From: JAJYIV01 sp964499955 | GTDB taxonomy: Bacteria; Patescibacteriota; Patescibacteriia; UBA9934; GWF2-40-263 | Assembly (NCBI GenBank): GCA_964499955.1 | Contig: CAZCMI010000003.1 | Span: 1-48,736, forward strand | Reading direction: 5' to 3' | Length of the DNA stretch: 48,736 nt | Part shown: piece after piece, positions 31,752 to 40,867 of the stretch | Numbering within the stretch: position 1 is the first letter of the stretch | Layout of the letters: each line of letters opens with the position of its first letter | Notes under the pieces: generated by a model | Databases searched by the model: none | What the model saw: only the letters and a program-made list of their open reading frames with translations | What the model was told of the DNA's origin: nothing | Made by a program: the position numbers and the translations under genes

Positions 31752-33599
31752 GTGCCCGTTCGCATCGCCCACGTCTATCCGATACGTCCCATGCCCCGCC
31801 GCATGGGCGTTTTCGACTACGCCGTGCCGGAAGATTTGGTCGGCATGAAGCGCGGGGACGTGGTGGAAATCCCGCTGCGGGCCGCGTCCGTGCTGGGCGT
31901 GGTGGCGGGCGTGGAGCCGATGGGAGAGGCGGTGAAGGGATTGAAGGCCGTAGCGCGCGTGGTGGCGCCGGGTGCGCTCAGCGACGGCGAATTGGGCTGG
32001 TTCGAAGCCATCGCAAAAGACGCGGTGCAGTCCGTCCCGTCCGTGCTGGATGCCGCCATCCCCGCCCCGCCGAAACGCGAGGCAACGAAGGTAGCGGAAC
32101 AAACGGACGCGGCGGCGCCCCTCACGCTCCCCGCCGACGAAGCGCCTGCGGCCCGCGAAACGGCGGCGAAGCTGGCCGGCATGCGCGAGGCTTTCGTCTG
32201 CATTCCCGATCTGCGTCGAACCGCCGCGCTCGTGTCGGCGTATCTAGGTGCCGCACCGGAACGCCGCCTCGTGCTCATCCTGCCGAACGTCCGCGACGCC
32301 CGTCTCACGCATGAACGCCTCGGCCGCTTCGCCCCGGCCCTGCTCACCGGCGAGGATACGAACAACGCCCGTTTCCGCGCGTGGCGGGCTTTTCGTAAAG
32401 GCGAGACGCGGCTGCTCGTCGGGACGCGCGTGGCCGCCTTGTTGCCGCCTCCCGCCGACGCCGCGGTGTGGATCGCCCGCAGCAGCCACGAAAACCACAA
32501 GAACGCCGACAAAAACCCCCGCTACGACGCGCGGGCCTGCGCCTTGTTGGCGCACGAACTCTTAGACGTACCCATCGTCTTCAGCGACGTCTGTCCCTCG
32601 GCGGGCGATGCGATGCGCGGCTGGTCCGTCCTTCAGCCGTTTCCCTCGGCGGACGTCGTGTTCGCCGACATGGGCCAGGAACGGAAACAAGCCGGACATC
32701 CGCTGCTGGGCGCGCGGCTGATGGAAGAAATCGCCCACGCGTTGGAACAGGGCCGCCGGGCCGTCTGCGCGTACAACCGCACAGGTATGTCCCGGAACGT
32801 CCGCTGCCGCGACTGCGGCCATGCGTTCGCCTGTCCGTCCTGCGGGCGCGTGCGCGCCGTCGGGGAAAACGCGCTGCGCTGCCGCGCGTGCAAAACGGAA
32901 GAACCCATTCCCGTTTCCTGCCCCGTTTGCATGGGATATGCCATCGACCGTTCCGGGTTCGGCGTGGAAGGCGTTGCCGCCGCCCTGGCTGCCGCGTTCC
33001 CGCAAGCAACCGTTGCCGTGGCGGAAAAAGACGGGAACGACGACGCCGTCCAAACGGCGGATATCGTCGTGGCTACGCGGCATTATGCGGACAATCTGTT
33101 CGATCCGTTCGATCCGCCCCCCGTGGGCCTGGTCGCCGTGCTGGACGCCGACATGCCCTTGCGCGCCCCGCATGCCGGAGCGCAGGAACAAGCCGTGCGC
33201 GAGGCTCAAGAATGGCGCGGCGCGGCCCATGCCTCCCGGGCGACGTTCTTGCTGCAATCCGACGCCGTCGGCGTATTCCGAGACGCCTTCGCCGACCCGG
33301 TGAAAACCGCCACGGACGACCTGGCCAACCGCCGCGCCTACGGCCAACCGCCCGCCGTGCGTGCCGCACGCGTGGCCTGCCGCCAACGCCCGCCCGCCGC
33401 CGCCCGCGCCGCCGCCCAACGCACCGCCTTGGCCGCCCGCGAACATCTGCCCTTCGCCACCGTAGACGAAGCCGCCCCGGCCGAACGCGGCGAATTCGCC
33501 GTCCTCATTTCCGTCCCGCACGACCGCACGCCCGACCTGCTCGCCTTCCTCTCCGGCCTGGACGACGCCCACATCATTGACACGCACGCGGAAACGTAA
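31752..33599 (+). CDS. priA: PriA-like protein lacking helicase motor motifs
   Basis: 615 residues from a GTG that preserves the conserved N-terminus (HVYPIRPMPRRMGVFDYAVPEDL, the PriA 3'-DNA-binding domain). The zinc-binding Cys motif is intact (VRCRDCGHAFACPSCG, LRCRACK, SCPVCMGY). But where PriA has a Walker A GVTGSGKT, this protein reads KLAGMREAFVCIPDL, and DEEH is replaced by RSSHE in WIARSSHENHKNADKNPRYDARA. It should therefore not hydrolyse ATP as a helicase. It may still recognise forks and recruit partners. The C-terminal domain is very Ala-rich. Confidence 0.8.
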   Translation: MPVRIAHVYPIRPMPRRMGVFDYAVPEDLVGMKRGDVVEIPLRAASVLGVVAGVEPMGEAVKGLKAVARVVAPGALSDGELGWFEAIAKDAVQSVPSVLDAAIPAPPKREATKVAEQTDAAAPLTLPADEAPAARETAAKLAGMREAFVCIPDLRRTAALVSAYLGAAPERRLVLILPNVRDARLTHERLGRFAPALLTGEDTNNARFRAWRAFRKGETRLLVGTRVAALLPPPADAAVWIARSSHENHKNADKNPRYDARACALLAHELLDVPIVFSDVCPSAGDAMRGWSVLQPFPSADVVFADMGQERKQAGHPLLGARLMEEIAHALEQGRRAVCAYNRTGMSRNVRCRDCGHAFACPSCGRVRAVGENALRCRACKTEEPIPVSCPVCMGYAIDRSGFGVEGVAAALAAAFPQATVAVAEKDGNDDAVQTADIVVATRHYADNLFDPFDPPPVGLVAVLDADMPLRAPHAGAQEQAVREAQEWRGAAHASRATFLLQSDAVGVFRDAFADPVKTATDDLANRRAYGQPPAVRAARVACRQRPPAAARAAAQRTALAAREHLPFATVDEAAPAERGEFAVLISVPHDRTPDLLAFLSGLDDAHIIDTHAET

Positions 33600-33603
33600 T
33601 GGG

Positions 33604-33632
33604 TTGACATTCTCCCGATTTTATGCGAATAT
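33604..33632 (+). promoter_or_regulatory. Promoter of def-fmt
   Basis: Perfect TTGACA (33604-33609) with GAATAT (33627-33632) at 17 bases. The ATG at 33643 begins ten bases after the -10 box, so the mRNA would be nearly leaderless. Confidence 0.6.
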
Positions 33633-33642
33633 CCGCGTAAAT

Positions 33643-34131
33643 ATGGCCACGAAACTCACCATCGTCACGAACCCCGACCCGCGGTTGCGCCAGCGCTCCG
33701 CGGAGGTTTCGCGCGAAGAACTGGCCCTCCCCGAAACCCAGGCCTTCCTGGATGAACTGGAAGAAGCCATGCACATCTACGACGGCATCGGCATTGCCGC
33801 GCCGCAGGTGGGCGTGTCCAAACGCATCATCGTGGTGAACTTGGAAGGTCACGGCGGCGCGCAAGTCCTCGTCAATCCCGAAATCACGCAGCGGTCCTTC
33901 CGCATGGCGGACGGAGAAGAAGGCTGCCTGTCCGTCCCCGGCATCTTCGGCATGGTACGCCGCCACCGCGCCGTAAAAGCCAAGGCCCTGCGCCGCGACG
34001 GCACGGAAATCACCCTGGACCTGAAGGACCTGCCCGCCGTCATCCTCCAGCACGAAATCGACCATCTGGACGGCATCTTGTTCATCGACAAAGTCACCAA
34101 GTACACGGAAGCCGGTTCGTCCAAATTGTAG
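33643..34131 (+). CDS. def: Peptide deformylase
   Basis: 162 residues, usual length. It has all three motifs: GIGIAAPQVG (near 46-55), EEGCLSVPG (metal-ligand Cys) and QHEIDHLDG (HExxH, two metal ligands and catalytic Glu). It removes the formyl group from nascent-protein N-termini at the ribosome exit. It lies six bases before fmt, the enzyme that adds the formyl group to initiator tRNA, a conserved pairing. Upstream in-frame start codons exist but lie in or before the promoter, so the ATG at 33643 is preferred. Confidence 0.95.
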   Translation: MATKLTIVTNPDPRLRQRSAEVSREELALPETQAFLDELEEAMHIYDGIGIAAPQVGVSKRIIVVNLEGHGGAQVLVNPEITQRSFRMADGEEGCLSVPGIFGMVRRHRAVKAKALRRDGTEITLDLKDLPAVILQHEIDHLDGILFIDKVTKYTEAGSSKL

Positions 34132-34137
34132 GAACCT

Positions 34138-35067
34138 ATGATCCGCCTCGTCTTTTTCGGCAGTCCCGCCTTCGCCGTTCCGTTCCTGAAGGCCCTCGCC
34201 GCGGACGGGGCGTTTTCCGTTTTAGCCGCCGTCACCCAGCCGGACAAGCCCGCCGGTCGTGGAAAGGAACTGAAGGCGCCGGCCGTGAAAGAGGCCGCCG
34301 TGCAGCTCGGCATTCCCGTGTTGCAGCCGCCGTCGCTCAAGAAGGACCCGACCGTGGCGGAGCAATTGCGCGCGCTCGGGGCGGACGTGTTCGTGGTCGT
34401 TGCCTATGGGAAACTCATCCCGCCGAACGTGCTGAGTGTGCCGCGCCTGGGCTGCGTGAACGTGCATCCTTCCCTGCTGCCGCGCCACCGCGGGCCGTCG
34501 CCCATGCAGGCGGCGATCGCGGAACAAGATGCCGAGACCGGCGTGTCGATCATGACCTTGGACGAAGGGATGGACACGGGTCCGCTGCTGGCACAAACGC
34601 GGTTCCCGCTCGATGCGCGGGAAACGTACAAAACGCTGGAAGCCAAAGTCCACCAAACGGGCGTCCCGCTGTTGGCGGAGACGTTGAAGCGCTACGCCGC
34701 CGGGGAAATCGCCCCGGTGCCGCAAGCCGAGGAAGGCGTGACCGTCACGCGGCTGCTGGAACGGGAGGATGGCAAAGCCGACTGGTCCTTGCCTGCCCGC
34801 ACACTCGACGCCCGTCGCCGCGCGTATACGCCTTGGCCCGGCCTCTGGACCACGTGGAACGGCCTGCGCGTGAAGTTGCTGGAAACCGAAGCCGTGGCGG
34901 GAACGCTTCCTCCCGGCCAAGTCCGTTTCACAGACGAAGCCGTAGAAATCGGCACATCGGACGGCCTGCTGCGCGTCACCCGCCTCCAACCCGAGGACGC
35001 CAAACCCATGTCCGCCGAGGCGTTCAAGAACGGGTATCCGGAAGCGGACGGAACGACGTTGCAATAA
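34138..35067 (+). CDS. fmt: Methionyl-tRNA formyltransferase
   Basis: 309 residues, normal length. N-terminal formyltransferase domain starts LVFFGSPAFAVPFL and carries NVHPSLLPRHRGPSPMQAAI, containing the catalytic Asn-x-His and the SLLPxxRG loop; the C-terminal OB-like domain (from about 205) binds tRNA. It transfers formyl from 10-formyl-tetrahydrofolate to Met-tRNAfMet. It is co-transcribed with def and ends at a strong bidirectional terminator. Confidence 0.95.
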   Translation: MIRLVFFGSPAFAVPFLKALAADGAFSVLAAVTQPDKPAGRGKELKAPAVKEAAVQLGIPVLQPPSLKKDPTVAEQLRALGADVFVVVAYGKLIPPNVLSVPRLGCVNVHPSLLPRHRGPSPMQAAIAEQDAETGVSIMTLDEGMDTGPLLAQTRFPLDARETYKTLEAKVHQTGVPLLAETLKRYAAGEIAPVPQAEEGVTVTRLLEREDGKADWSLPARTLDARRRAYTPWPGLWTTWNGLRVKLLETEAVAGTLPPGQVRFTDEAVEIGTSDGLLRVTRLQPEDAKPMSAEAFKNGYPEADGTTLQ

Positions 35068-35100
35068 AATACCCCCGCCGTTTTGGCAGGGGTGTTTTTA
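35068..35100. terminator. Bidirectional terminator between fmt and the polysaccharide operon
   Basis: ACCCCCGCC / GGCAGGGGT arms, AAAATA on one side and GTTTTTA on the other. Confidence 0.85.
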
Positions 35101-36627
35101 TTCCGCGTCCATCGCCAACGCGGGCGTGGCGGCAGGGACGGGTTTCTTTACCTTCTCCGCCTCCACGGCCACGGTGGGCGGGCGTTCCGGCAGGAACGGC
35201 AGGAAGAACACGATCAGCCCCAGCCCGAGCGGATGGTTCAAATACGGGGAGAAAACGTGGGTGACGTAGAGCATAACGAGCGCCCCGGCCATCGCGATAC
35301 CGAGCCACGCGAGCTCCCCTTCCCACATCGGCTTCAACGCGCGGCCGAACCGCCACAGCAGGTACAGGAACGCCAGCGGCCCGAGCACGCCCATCTTCAA
35401 CCACAGATCGAGCCAGCCCCATTCGAACGCATACGTGGTCCACGTGCCGTCCGGGTTCACGGCGCGGGCGCGCGGGTCGTCGGTTTGGAACGTTACTTCC
35501 TCGCCGAAACCGCTGCCCACCACCGGCGACGAGCGGATTTCCTCCATCATGGGCGACAGCAGGTTCCACCGGCTGGAAACGGCGACGTCGTCGGATTCCG
35601 TGGTGCGTTCGGACAACAGGTTCGTCAGCGAAGACACGTCCGTTGTGCGCGGCGGAATCGGCACGAGGATCACGCCCGCCAGCAACAGCACGCCGCCTGC
35701 CGCGGCCAGGATATGCCATCCCACCGTCGCAGCCGTTCGGTGCACGCCAACTTGCAAATACTTCCACGCCAAGACAAGCAGAACGGGAGCCGCCACCGCC
35801 AGCGCCAACCAGAAACTGCGCGACAAACTGATGATGACGACGCCCCATAACGCGGCGGCCACGGCCAGCCACCGGGGCCACGCGCGCTTCAACGGGCCGA
35901 GGAACGGCACCATCGCCGCGAACAGGGCCGCCACGACGACGGACAACTGCGCCTGCAGGAAGATGCGGAACACACCGCCCATGTCGGTCAATTCGCCCGT
36001 GCGCGTGTCGCGGACGAAGGCGTACACGTCCGAAAGGAACATGCGCGGGACGTGCGTGAACACATACAGCAGGCCGAGGGTCAGCAGGCACACCCAGGCC
36101 GCGGCCGCGGCGAAGGTCTGCAGGAGCAGGCGCTGGCGGTCCGGGGTCCACGAAACGGACAGAACGGGCAGGACGTAGGCGAGGTAGAGGAAGCCGTTGC
36201 CGTCGCGGAAGGCGTTGCCGGCGTCGTTTTGCAGGAAGCCAACGGCGAACCCTACGGCGATGGCGGCCGCGAGCGGCGCGAACCAGCGCAGGCGCTCGTC
36301 CCGCCACGGCGGCGGCACACGGCGGCGCACCAGCTGGACGGCCCAGGCGGCCATGACGGCGCCGAACACGGCCATGCGCAACGAAACGGGGAATCCGCCC
36401 ACGGACACGCTGAACAAATGCCCGTGAGAATTGGCGAATAACTCGGCAAAGGCCGCGACCAGGCCCCATTCCAGCCGCTTCACGGACAAGACGAACACGG
36501 TGACGGCAGCAACCGCAAGCGCCGCCCCGACGAACGGCGTCCCAAAAACAAGAATGGCGATGCCGAACACGGCCGCAAGCGCCGCCAAGACGATCCAAAA
36601 CGGTTTGCCGAAGAATTGGTCGCGCAT
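35098..36627 (-). CDS. O-antigen ligase/polymerase family membrane protein
   Basis: 509 residues with about ten to twelve hydrophobic segments. The large extracytoplasmic loop between about 320 and 410 contains SSRWNLLSPMMEEIRSSPVVGSGFGEE, the recognisable core of the Wzy_C/WaaL family (R-x-x-L-x-x-x...P-x-x-G-x-G). A Pro/Ala-rich C-terminus is cytoplasmic. It probably joins polysaccharide repeat units or attaches glycan to an acceptor at the outer face of the membrane. It is the last gene of the flippase-GT4-GT2-ligase operon. Confidence 0.87.
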   Translation of the reverse strand: MRDQFFGKPFWIVLAALAAVFGIAILVFGTPFVGAALAVAAVTVFVLSVKRLEWGLVAAFAELFANSHGHLFSVSVGGFPVSLRMAVFGAVMAAWAVQLVRRRVPPPWRDERLRWFAPLAAAIAVGFAVGFLQNDAGNAFRDGNGFLYLAYVLPVLSVSWTPDRQRLLLQTFAAAAAWVCLLTLGLLYVFTHVPRMFLSDVYAFVRDTRTGELTDMGGVFRIFLQAQLSVVVAALFAAMVPFLGPLKRAWPRWLAVAAALWGVVIISLSRSFWLALAVAAPVLLVLAWKYLQVGVHRTAATVGWHILAAAGGVLLLAGVILVPIPPRTTDVSSLTNLLSERTTESDDVAVSSRWNLLSPMMEEIRSSPVVGSGFGEEVTFQTDDPRARAVNPDGTWTTYAFEWGWLDLWLKMGVLGPLAFLYLLWRFGRALKPMWEGELAWLGIAMAGALVMLYVTHVFSPYLNHPLGLGLIVFFLPFLPERPPTVAVEAEKVKKPVPAATPALAMDAE

Positions 36628-36636
36628 AAGATGATT

Positions 36637-37347
36637 CTACCCGTTCAGAAGAAGGTGGTGCTTCCGCGCAATGGCAGCGCGGGCTTCCTGGTACCGGCGC
36701 ACGGCCGGGGGCGCCCAGCCGAACCACCGCCATGGCACCCGGTACGCAATGCGCGGCATCCACACCGAGCCGATGCGCGACGCACCGTGCACAGCAACGG
36801 TAAACAGCATGTCTGGCACAAGCACGCCCGTCTTCCCAGCTTCCAGCATGGTCAGCCACACGTCCCAGTCCTGCAAACGCTTCACCGCCGGGTCGAAGCC
36901 GGGAAAGTCCGCCGCGCGCACCAGGCAGGTGGTATGGATGAAGTTACGGCGCCGCAGCCGGTCGGCGTCAAACGGCACGCCGGGGAATTTCTTCCAGCCG
37001 AACCGGAACGCACTGTACGCATAGCTCGCCTCCGGGTTCGCGTCCAAGGCCGCCGACAGCCGTTCCAGCATGTCCGGCCGCATGCGCACGTCGGCGTCGC
37101 AGAAGATGATCCGATCGCTCGTTGCCGCCTTCCACCCGCGGTTGCGCGCCGCCTGCGGCCCTTGGTTCGCCTGGTTGATCAAGGTGATGCGGTCGAGATA
37201 CGGCCCCAGCGCTTTTTCCGTGCCGTCCGTCGACCCGTCGTTCACCACGATCACCTCCCCGGGCGGCAGGGTCTGCTCGAACACCGAATCCAGGCACTCC
37301 GCAATGGTGCCCGCATGCTGGTAGGTTGGAATGATGACGGAGATCAT
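36637..37347 (-). CDS. Family 2 glycosyltransferase
   Basis: 236 residues: MISVIIPTYQHAGTI, VVNDGSTDGTEK, and DRIIFCDADVRMRP as the DxD motif, then a GT2-typical RLQDWDVWLTMLEAG segment with the likely catalytic acidic residue. The start overlaps the stop of the upstream GT4 gene by four bases. Expected to extend the surface glycan on its lipid carrier in the cytoplasm. Confidence 0.92.
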   Translation of the reverse strand: MISVIIPTYQHAGTIAECLDSVFEQTLPPGEVIVVNDGSTDGTEKALGPYLDRITLINQANQGPQAARNRGWKAATSDRIIFCDADVRMRPDMLERLSAALDANPEASYAYSAFRFGWKKFPGVPFDADRLRRRNFIHTTCLVRAADFPGFDPAVKRLQDWDVWLTMLEAGKTGVLVPDMLFTVAVHGASRIGSVWMPRIAYRVPWRWFGWAPPAVRRYQEARAAIARKHHLLLNG

Positions 37348-38441
37348 GGGAAAAGATGGTGCAGTTTTTCCGCCTGCCGTTCGCGGGAGAATTCCTCCTG
37401 GGCGCGGCGTTGGGCGGCTTCGCCCAGGGTACGGCGCAGGGCGGCGTCCGTCGAGAGCGTGCGGATGGCGGCCGCCAGGGCGTCGATATTGCCGTCGGGA
37501 ACGAGCAGGCCCGTATGGCCGTCCAACACGGCTTCATCCACGCCCGGCTGGCGCGTAGCGATGCTGGGCAGGCCAAAGGCAGCGGCTTCCAGATACACGA
37601 TACCGAATCCTTCCCGGTCCGCCCCGCCCGCCACAGTGGGCATGACGAACACGTCGTGGGTTCGGTACAGGCCGGGCAACACTTCGTCTTGAATGTCGCG
37701 CTGCAACTGAACAACGTCGTTCAGTCCCAAATCCGCCACGCGCCGTTCAATCGCTTCCGCCATCGGCCCGCCGCCGACGATCGTATAGGAAAGTCCGTCG
37801 GGCCACTCGCCGCGTTCGCGCAGGCGGGCGAGGGCTTCCAACACGCGCAGGTGCCCCTTGCGCTCCACGAGGCGGGACACGGTGAGAAGGCGAACGCTTG
37901 TTGAAGAAGGCGGAGCGGTCATGCCCTTTTCGCCCAACGTCACGGCCGGGTGGACGTACGCAACGCGCTCCGCGCCGAAGCGCGCGCGGATTTCGTCTTT
38001 CAACGCGCGGGAATTCGCCACCACCAGATCCGCCCGGCGCAACACCAAGCCCGCAAGCAACCGTTTCCACGGCGAACGCGCCGCCAAGGCAACGTCCATG
38101 CCATGCGCAATCACGACATACGGTGCCTTGGTGCGAAGACCGGCCAACAAAGCTGCCGTGCCGAACGGCAGAACGTGGCTGACAATCACGCGTTCGTACG
38201 TTTCCCGCCGTTCCACCAACAACCGTACGGCGCGCAGCCAACGCGGCCACAGAAAACGGAATTCGAGCGGCGCGCGTTCAATGGGATACGGCGCGGACGC
38301 GTCAAACTTCGCAGCGCCGGGTTCCGGCGGAGCTAGCACGCGCACACGGTCCTTCAGTGCGTCGGCCACGCCGTCCAAATACCGGGCCACGCCGCCCCGT
38401 CTCGGCGGAAAGTCGGGTGTAAGCAGCAAGAACGAGGACAT
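37344..38441 (-). CDS. Family 4 glycosyltransferase
   Basis: 365 residues from the ATG at 38441. GT-B fold: N-terminal FLLLTPDFPPRRGGVARYLDG (glycine loop) and the C-terminal donor site with LLTVSRLVERKGHLRVLEAL, then VFVMPTVAGGADREGFGIVYLEAAAFGLP, where EGFGIVYLEA is the E-x7-E signature of GT4. Retaining transferase using a nucleotide-sugar. It starts two bases from the flippase stop, which confirms the operon. Confidence 0.93.
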   Translation of the reverse strand: MSSFLLLTPDFPPRRGGVARYLDGVADALKDRVRVLAPPEPGAAKFDASAPYPIERAPLEFRFLWPRWLRAVRLLVERRETYERVIVSHVLPFGTAALLAGLRTKAPYVVIAHGMDVALAARSPWKRLLAGLVLRRADLVVANSRALKDEIRARFGAERVAYVHPAVTLGEKGMTAPPSSTSVRLLTVSRLVERKGHLRVLEALARLRERGEWPDGLSYTIVGGGPMAEAIERRVADLGLNDVVQLQRDIQDEVLPGLYRTHDVFVMPTVAGGADREGFGIVYLEAAAFGLPSIATRQPGVDEAVLDGHTGLLVPDGNIDALAAAIRTLSTDAALRRTLGEAAQRRAQEEFSRERQAEKLHHLFP

Positions 38442-38442
38442 A

Positions 38443-39960
38443 TCACGAAACCTTAGGCGCATGCGGCGTACCTGTTTCCGCGTTTCCCACCCGCGCGGCA
38501 TGCGGGGAACGGCGCAGCAATGCGCGCAGGGCACGCACGTCTTCCATGCTCGCCGCGCGCGTCAAGAACAACAAGCCGACATAGACGACGGCCGCGCCGC
38601 AAACGGTCACGACCAAGGCAAAGACATTCGACGCAAACGGCAGCGTGGACAAGCCGCGGGCCGCGGCGTACATCGCCACGCCAGACAGGAAAATCGGCAA
38701 GGCAATGCGCCCCGCCCGCCGAAACTGATACCCCTGGATGATCGTGGGGATGAAACGCGAACCGGCCGTCACCAAGAACGCCAAGCTGGCGACCGATGCC
38801 GCGGCGGCACCCATCAGGCCGAAGCGCGGGATCAGCAGGAAATTCAACGCCGCGTTCACCACCAAGGTCAGGCCGAACACCATCGTCTTTGCCGCCTGCC
38901 GCCCCGTGGCGTTCAACAAGGAACCAATGGGAAAATCCAAAAAGCTCGGCAGTAGGGCGAAGGCGAGCAGGGCCAGCACCGGCGCGGCGGGAGCGTAACT
39001 CGCGTCCACGAGCCGCACCAACCGATCCGAAATGGCCGACAAGCCGAACGCCAGCGGCACGGCCAATAACAGCATGTACCGCAACGCCCGGTCGAACAGG
39101 CGGCCCAGGCCGTCCGCGTCCTTCGCCCCAGCCAAGGCGCTCATGCCGGGATACAACGCCGCCACGAAGGCCAGCGGCAGGAATTGAAACGCGTACGTGA
39201 ACTTATACGCCACGCTGTACAACCCCACGGCCGCGTTCCCCAACAGCACCTTCAAGAACTGAATGTCCATCGTGCTGTACAGCTTCACGAAGGTGGCGGC
39301 CAAGAAGAACGGGAAGGCCGTGACGGCCACGGCGCGCATGCCCGCGGCGTCCCACAGCGGCAACAACGTGCGCCAACCAAGCGCCTTCCCCACCCGCACC
39401 GCCGACAACACGGCGTTGAACGCACTGCCGAGCGTCAGGGTCAGCACGAGGGTCGGCAACGTGGGGTGCAGCAACAACGCGAGGCCGCCCGCCGCCAAGG
39501 TCAGTACCTGGCCGGTGAACATGCCGATGGCTTCGAAGGAAAGCTGTTGGAGGCCCCGCAGGACGCCGTAGAAGAACGCGGACAACGAATCGGAAACGAG
39601 AATACCGCCCGCCAAGAGCACCAGCAACCGCGCGTCCGCTTCGTATCCCAACAGGAACGAAGCCCCCACGGCCATGGGAATGGCCAGAAGGGTGGCGGGG
39701 AGTTTGACGGCCAGCGCGCGCCGAATGAGGCCGCGGGCACCCGTCGGGTCCTTCGCCACGTCCCGAATCACCACCGGCGGCACGCCCAGGTCGGCGATGA
39801 CGGAAAACGTGGTCACGAGGGTGAGGGCGGCCGAATACACGCCCGTCTTTTCGGGCTGGAGGAACTTCGCCAGCAAGAGGAAATAGACGAACGACAGCAG
39901 TTTCTGCCCGACGGATGCGACGGTCAGGAAGAAGGCGTTTTTTGCCAATTGGTCGCTCAC
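38443..39960 (-). CDS. Wzx-like polysaccharide flippase (MOP superfamily)
   Basis: 505 residues from a GTG start, with about twelve to fourteen membrane segments. The N-terminus, QLAKNAFFLTVASVGQKLLSFVYFLLLAKFL and GVYSAALTLVTTFSVIADLG, is typical of the polysaccharide biosynthesis transporter branch, distinct from the MurJ at the window's right end. It moves lipid-linked glycans across the membrane. First gene of its operon; the GTG is 49 bases from the divergently transcribed GerMN gene. Confidence 0.9.
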   Translation of the reverse strand: MSDQLAKNAFFLTVASVGQKLLSFVYFLLLAKFLQPEKTGVYSAALTLVTTFSVIADLGVPPVVIRDVAKDPTGARGLIRRALAVKLPATLLAIPMAVGASFLLGYEADARLLVLLAGGILVSDSLSAFFYGVLRGLQQLSFEAIGMFTGQVLTLAAGGLALLLHPTLPTLVLTLTLGSAFNAVLSAVRVGKALGWRTLLPLWDAAGMRAVAVTAFPFFLAATFVKLYSTMDIQFLKVLLGNAAVGLYSVAYKFTYAFQFLPLAFVAALYPGMSALAGAKDADGLGRLFDRALRYMLLLAVPLAFGLSAISDRLVRLVDASYAPAAPVLALLAFALLPSFLDFPIGSLLNATGRQAAKTMVFGLTLVVNAALNFLLIPRFGLMGAAAASVASLAFLVTAGSRFIPTIIQGYQFRRAGRIALPIFLSGVAMYAAARGLSTLPFASNVFALVVTVCGAAVVYVGLLFLTRAASMEDVRALRALLRRSPHAARVGNAETGTPHAPKVS

Positions 39961-39972
39961 AACGGCCGTACT

Positions 39973-40001
39973 TTAGCAGGTTTCCCTCCCTGGTGTACAC
40001 T
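39973..40001 (+). promoter_or_regulatory. Promoter of the GerMN-domain gene
   Basis: TTAGCA (39973-39978), 17-base spacer, extended -10 TG-x-TACACT (39996-40001). The ATG at 40010 follows after eight bases, so the transcript would be leaderless or nearly so. Confidence 0.65.
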
Positions 40002-40009
40002 GGACGGGT

Positions 40010-40588
40010 ATGAACCAACGCATTCTCTTCCACGCCCTGGCCGCCGTCCTCGTTCTTGCCGCCGGGTTCGGCACGGGCATGTGGTACACCCGCTCCGCCC
40101 GCTCCCCCGCCGTCGTTCCTTCGCCTGGCCCGTCGGGCGGCGCGCAAACGGGCATGGATCAAGGCGACGAACCGTATGCCGTCGAGAAAGGCGGTCTGCC
40201 CACCGAAGGTTACGCCCTGTATTTCGTCGCACTGGACGACGATGGTGCCCACGGCCCGGCCATCGGCTGCGGAGACAGCTTGATCCCGGTCGCCACCGTG
40301 GCCGCCACGCCCCACGAGGCCCTGCGCGCCCTGTTGTCCCTGAACAACGCCGCTTATGGCGACGATCTGTACAACGCCGTGGCCGCATCTTCCCTCTTCG
40401 TCGACCAAATCACCTCAGACGTGCCGCCAGCCGTCCATTTGTCCGGCAGCGTTTCGCTAGGCGGCGTCTGCGATACGCCCCGTTTCCAAGGGCAGATCGA
40501 GTCGACCATCCGCCAATTCCCCGGCTTCGAACAGGCACAAATCTTCCTGAACGGCGAACCAATGGCAGAAGCGTTGTCGCAGCGATAA
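40010..40588 (+). CDS. Membrane-anchored GerMN-domain protein
   Basis: 192 residues. A hydrophobic N-terminal segment (ALAAVLVLAAGFGTGMWY) acts as a signal anchor; a Pro/Gly-rich spacer runs to about residue 55. The remainder fits the GerMN domain: VATPHEALRALLSL, VSLGGVCDTPRFQGQIESTIRQFPGFEQAQIFLNGEPM. GerMN domains occur in extracytoplasmic envelope proteins well beyond spore formers and probably mediate protein assembly. No sporulation role is implied. Confidence 0.78.
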   Translation: MNQRILFHALAAVLVLAAGFGTGMWYTRSARSPAVVPSPGPSGGAQTGMDQGDEPYAVEKGGLPTEGYALYFVALDDDGAHGPAIGCGDSLIPVATVAATPHEALRALLSLNNAAYGDDLYNAVAASSLFVDQITSDVPPAVHLSGSVSLGGVCDTPRFQGQIESTIRQFPGFEQAQIFLNGEPMAEALSQR

Positions 40589-40602
40589 ACGCATACAACA
40601 AA

Positions 40603-40791
40603 TTACGACTTAAGTGGACTGAGGCGTTTAAGATCATCTGAGAACATCCAGAGAAGGTACATACCAATAAGACCCCGTTCTTCTCCATCTACGAAGAAGA
40701 AAATACCCACAATGAATAGGCATACCAAAACGCTCCTCAAATGCTCTCCCAACGATTTGTGCACCATAATTGGAGCGAAAGATGCCCCCAT
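40603..40791 (-). CDS. Doubtful small membrane protein in a low-GC patch
   Basis: 62 codons; hydrophobic SVLVCLFIVGIFFFVDG and GLIGMYLLWMF segments make it look like a short membrane protein. It lies after the rpsI terminator in a stretch with clearly lower GC than its surroundings, so it could be a recently acquired gene or the degraded end of one. A second frame is also open over the same bases. Confidence 0.3.
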   Translation of the reverse strand: MGASFAPIMVHKSLGEHLRSVLVCLFIVGIFFFVDGEERGLIGMYLLWMFSDDLKRLSPLKS

Positions 40792-40827
40792 ACACCCGAA
40801 CTGTCAAGAACAATACCTTAACGGAAG

Positions 40828-40858
40828 ACAAAAACACCCGCCGATTGGCAGGTGTTTT
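40828..40858 (-). terminator. Terminator of the ribosomal-protein operon
   Basis: On the minus strand ACACCTGCC / GGCGGGTGT with an AATC loop, then TTTTTGTCTT, ten bases after the rpsI stop. Confidence 0.9.
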
Positions 40859-40867
40859 CTTGCGGGG

